A DNA stretch of 64,000 nt from Levilactobacillus bambusae (lineage in GTDB: Bacteria > Bacillota > Bacilli > Lactobacillales > Lactobacillaceae): NCBI RefSeq assembly GCF_003124125.1, contig NZ_QCXQ01000002.1:706799-770798 (forward strand). Direction: 5' to 3'. Both the position numbers and the translations under genes were made by a program. Below are positions 63,986 through 64,000 of this stretch, one piece after another; within the stretch, counting starts at the first letter, position 1; each line of letters opens with the position of its first letter. Below the pieces are notes generated by a model, which saw only the letters and a list, made by a program, of their open reading frames with translations, was not told the DNA's origin and ran no database searches.

Positions 63986-64000
63986 AATTAAGTTGCTTCG

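Overview
This window is the replication-origin end of a chromosome from a Gram-positive, low-GC bacterium of the family Lactobacillaceae. The evidence is the Firmicutes origin order on both strands. Leftward from the origin are dnaA, dnaN, yaaA, recF, gyrB, gyrA, rpsF, ssb and rpsR. Rightward are rpmH, rnpA, yidC, jag, mnmE and mnmG. Supporting features are strong Shine-Dalgarno sites with frequent TTG/GTG starts, RexAB-type recombination nuclease, pepC, a CBS-less IMP dehydrogenase and xylose/xyloside genes with XylR-like and cre-like sites. The accessory gene mix resembles heterofermentative lactobacilli, but I cannot name the species.

Layout. 1-790: end of a TMEM175-type membrane protein cut by the window edge. 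1100-12790 (minus strand): ribosomal/ssb operon, a TetR gene, gyrase, recF, dnaN and dnaA. 11160-11305 and 12842-13142: a bipartite oriC with many DnaA boxes and a DnaA-trio unwinding element. 13170-19720 (plus): rpmH to mnmG. 19850-22510: an IscA/HesB-like protein, a stand-alone condensation-type acyltransferase and an esterase. 23000-27720: a Bcr/CflA exporter, signal peptidase I, and an ABC exporter operon ending in its own TetR regulator, with two operators. 27800-31920: enolase, PepC and a secreted-type nuclease. 32000-36950 (minus): GNAT, adenine deaminase behind a guanine-class riboswitch, IMP dehydrogenase and a baeRF-type protein. 37000-45360: cardiolipin synthase, an FtsX-type ABC pair, QueT, MerR, an aquaglyceroporin, HxlR, and a PadR-DUF1700-DUF4097 operon. 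45600-48230: a purine permease with PurBox-like sites and two small-function genes. 48590-53490 (minus): beta-xylosidase, xyloside symporter and xylose symporter, each promoter region carrying XylR-like and cre-like sites. 53720-61100: rexB and rexA. 61200-63690: a small membrane protein, thiolase and an unknown protein. 63780-64000: three tandem strong promoters, apparently the leader of an rRNA operon that starts just past the window.

The most unusual content is a family of intergenic elements of about 115-125 bp (10 full and 4 partial copies in six places). Each copy is a nested palindrome. A short conserved core flanks an inner hairpin and an outer stem, and both vary between copies while staying self-complementary. 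Four of the six clusters begin at or within a few bases of a stop codon and point the same way as the gene. One copy overlaps an ABC ATPase gene and encodes its last eight residues and stop. I do not recognise this as a named repeat family.

Other points worth following are four parS-like 16-mers without parAB in the window, a 62-bp perfect palindrome, a strong promoter followed by a terminator ahead of mnmE, and competing hairpins between rpmH and rnpA. No tRNA genes, transposases or CRISPR arrays were seen. All calls are by reading; no searches were run.
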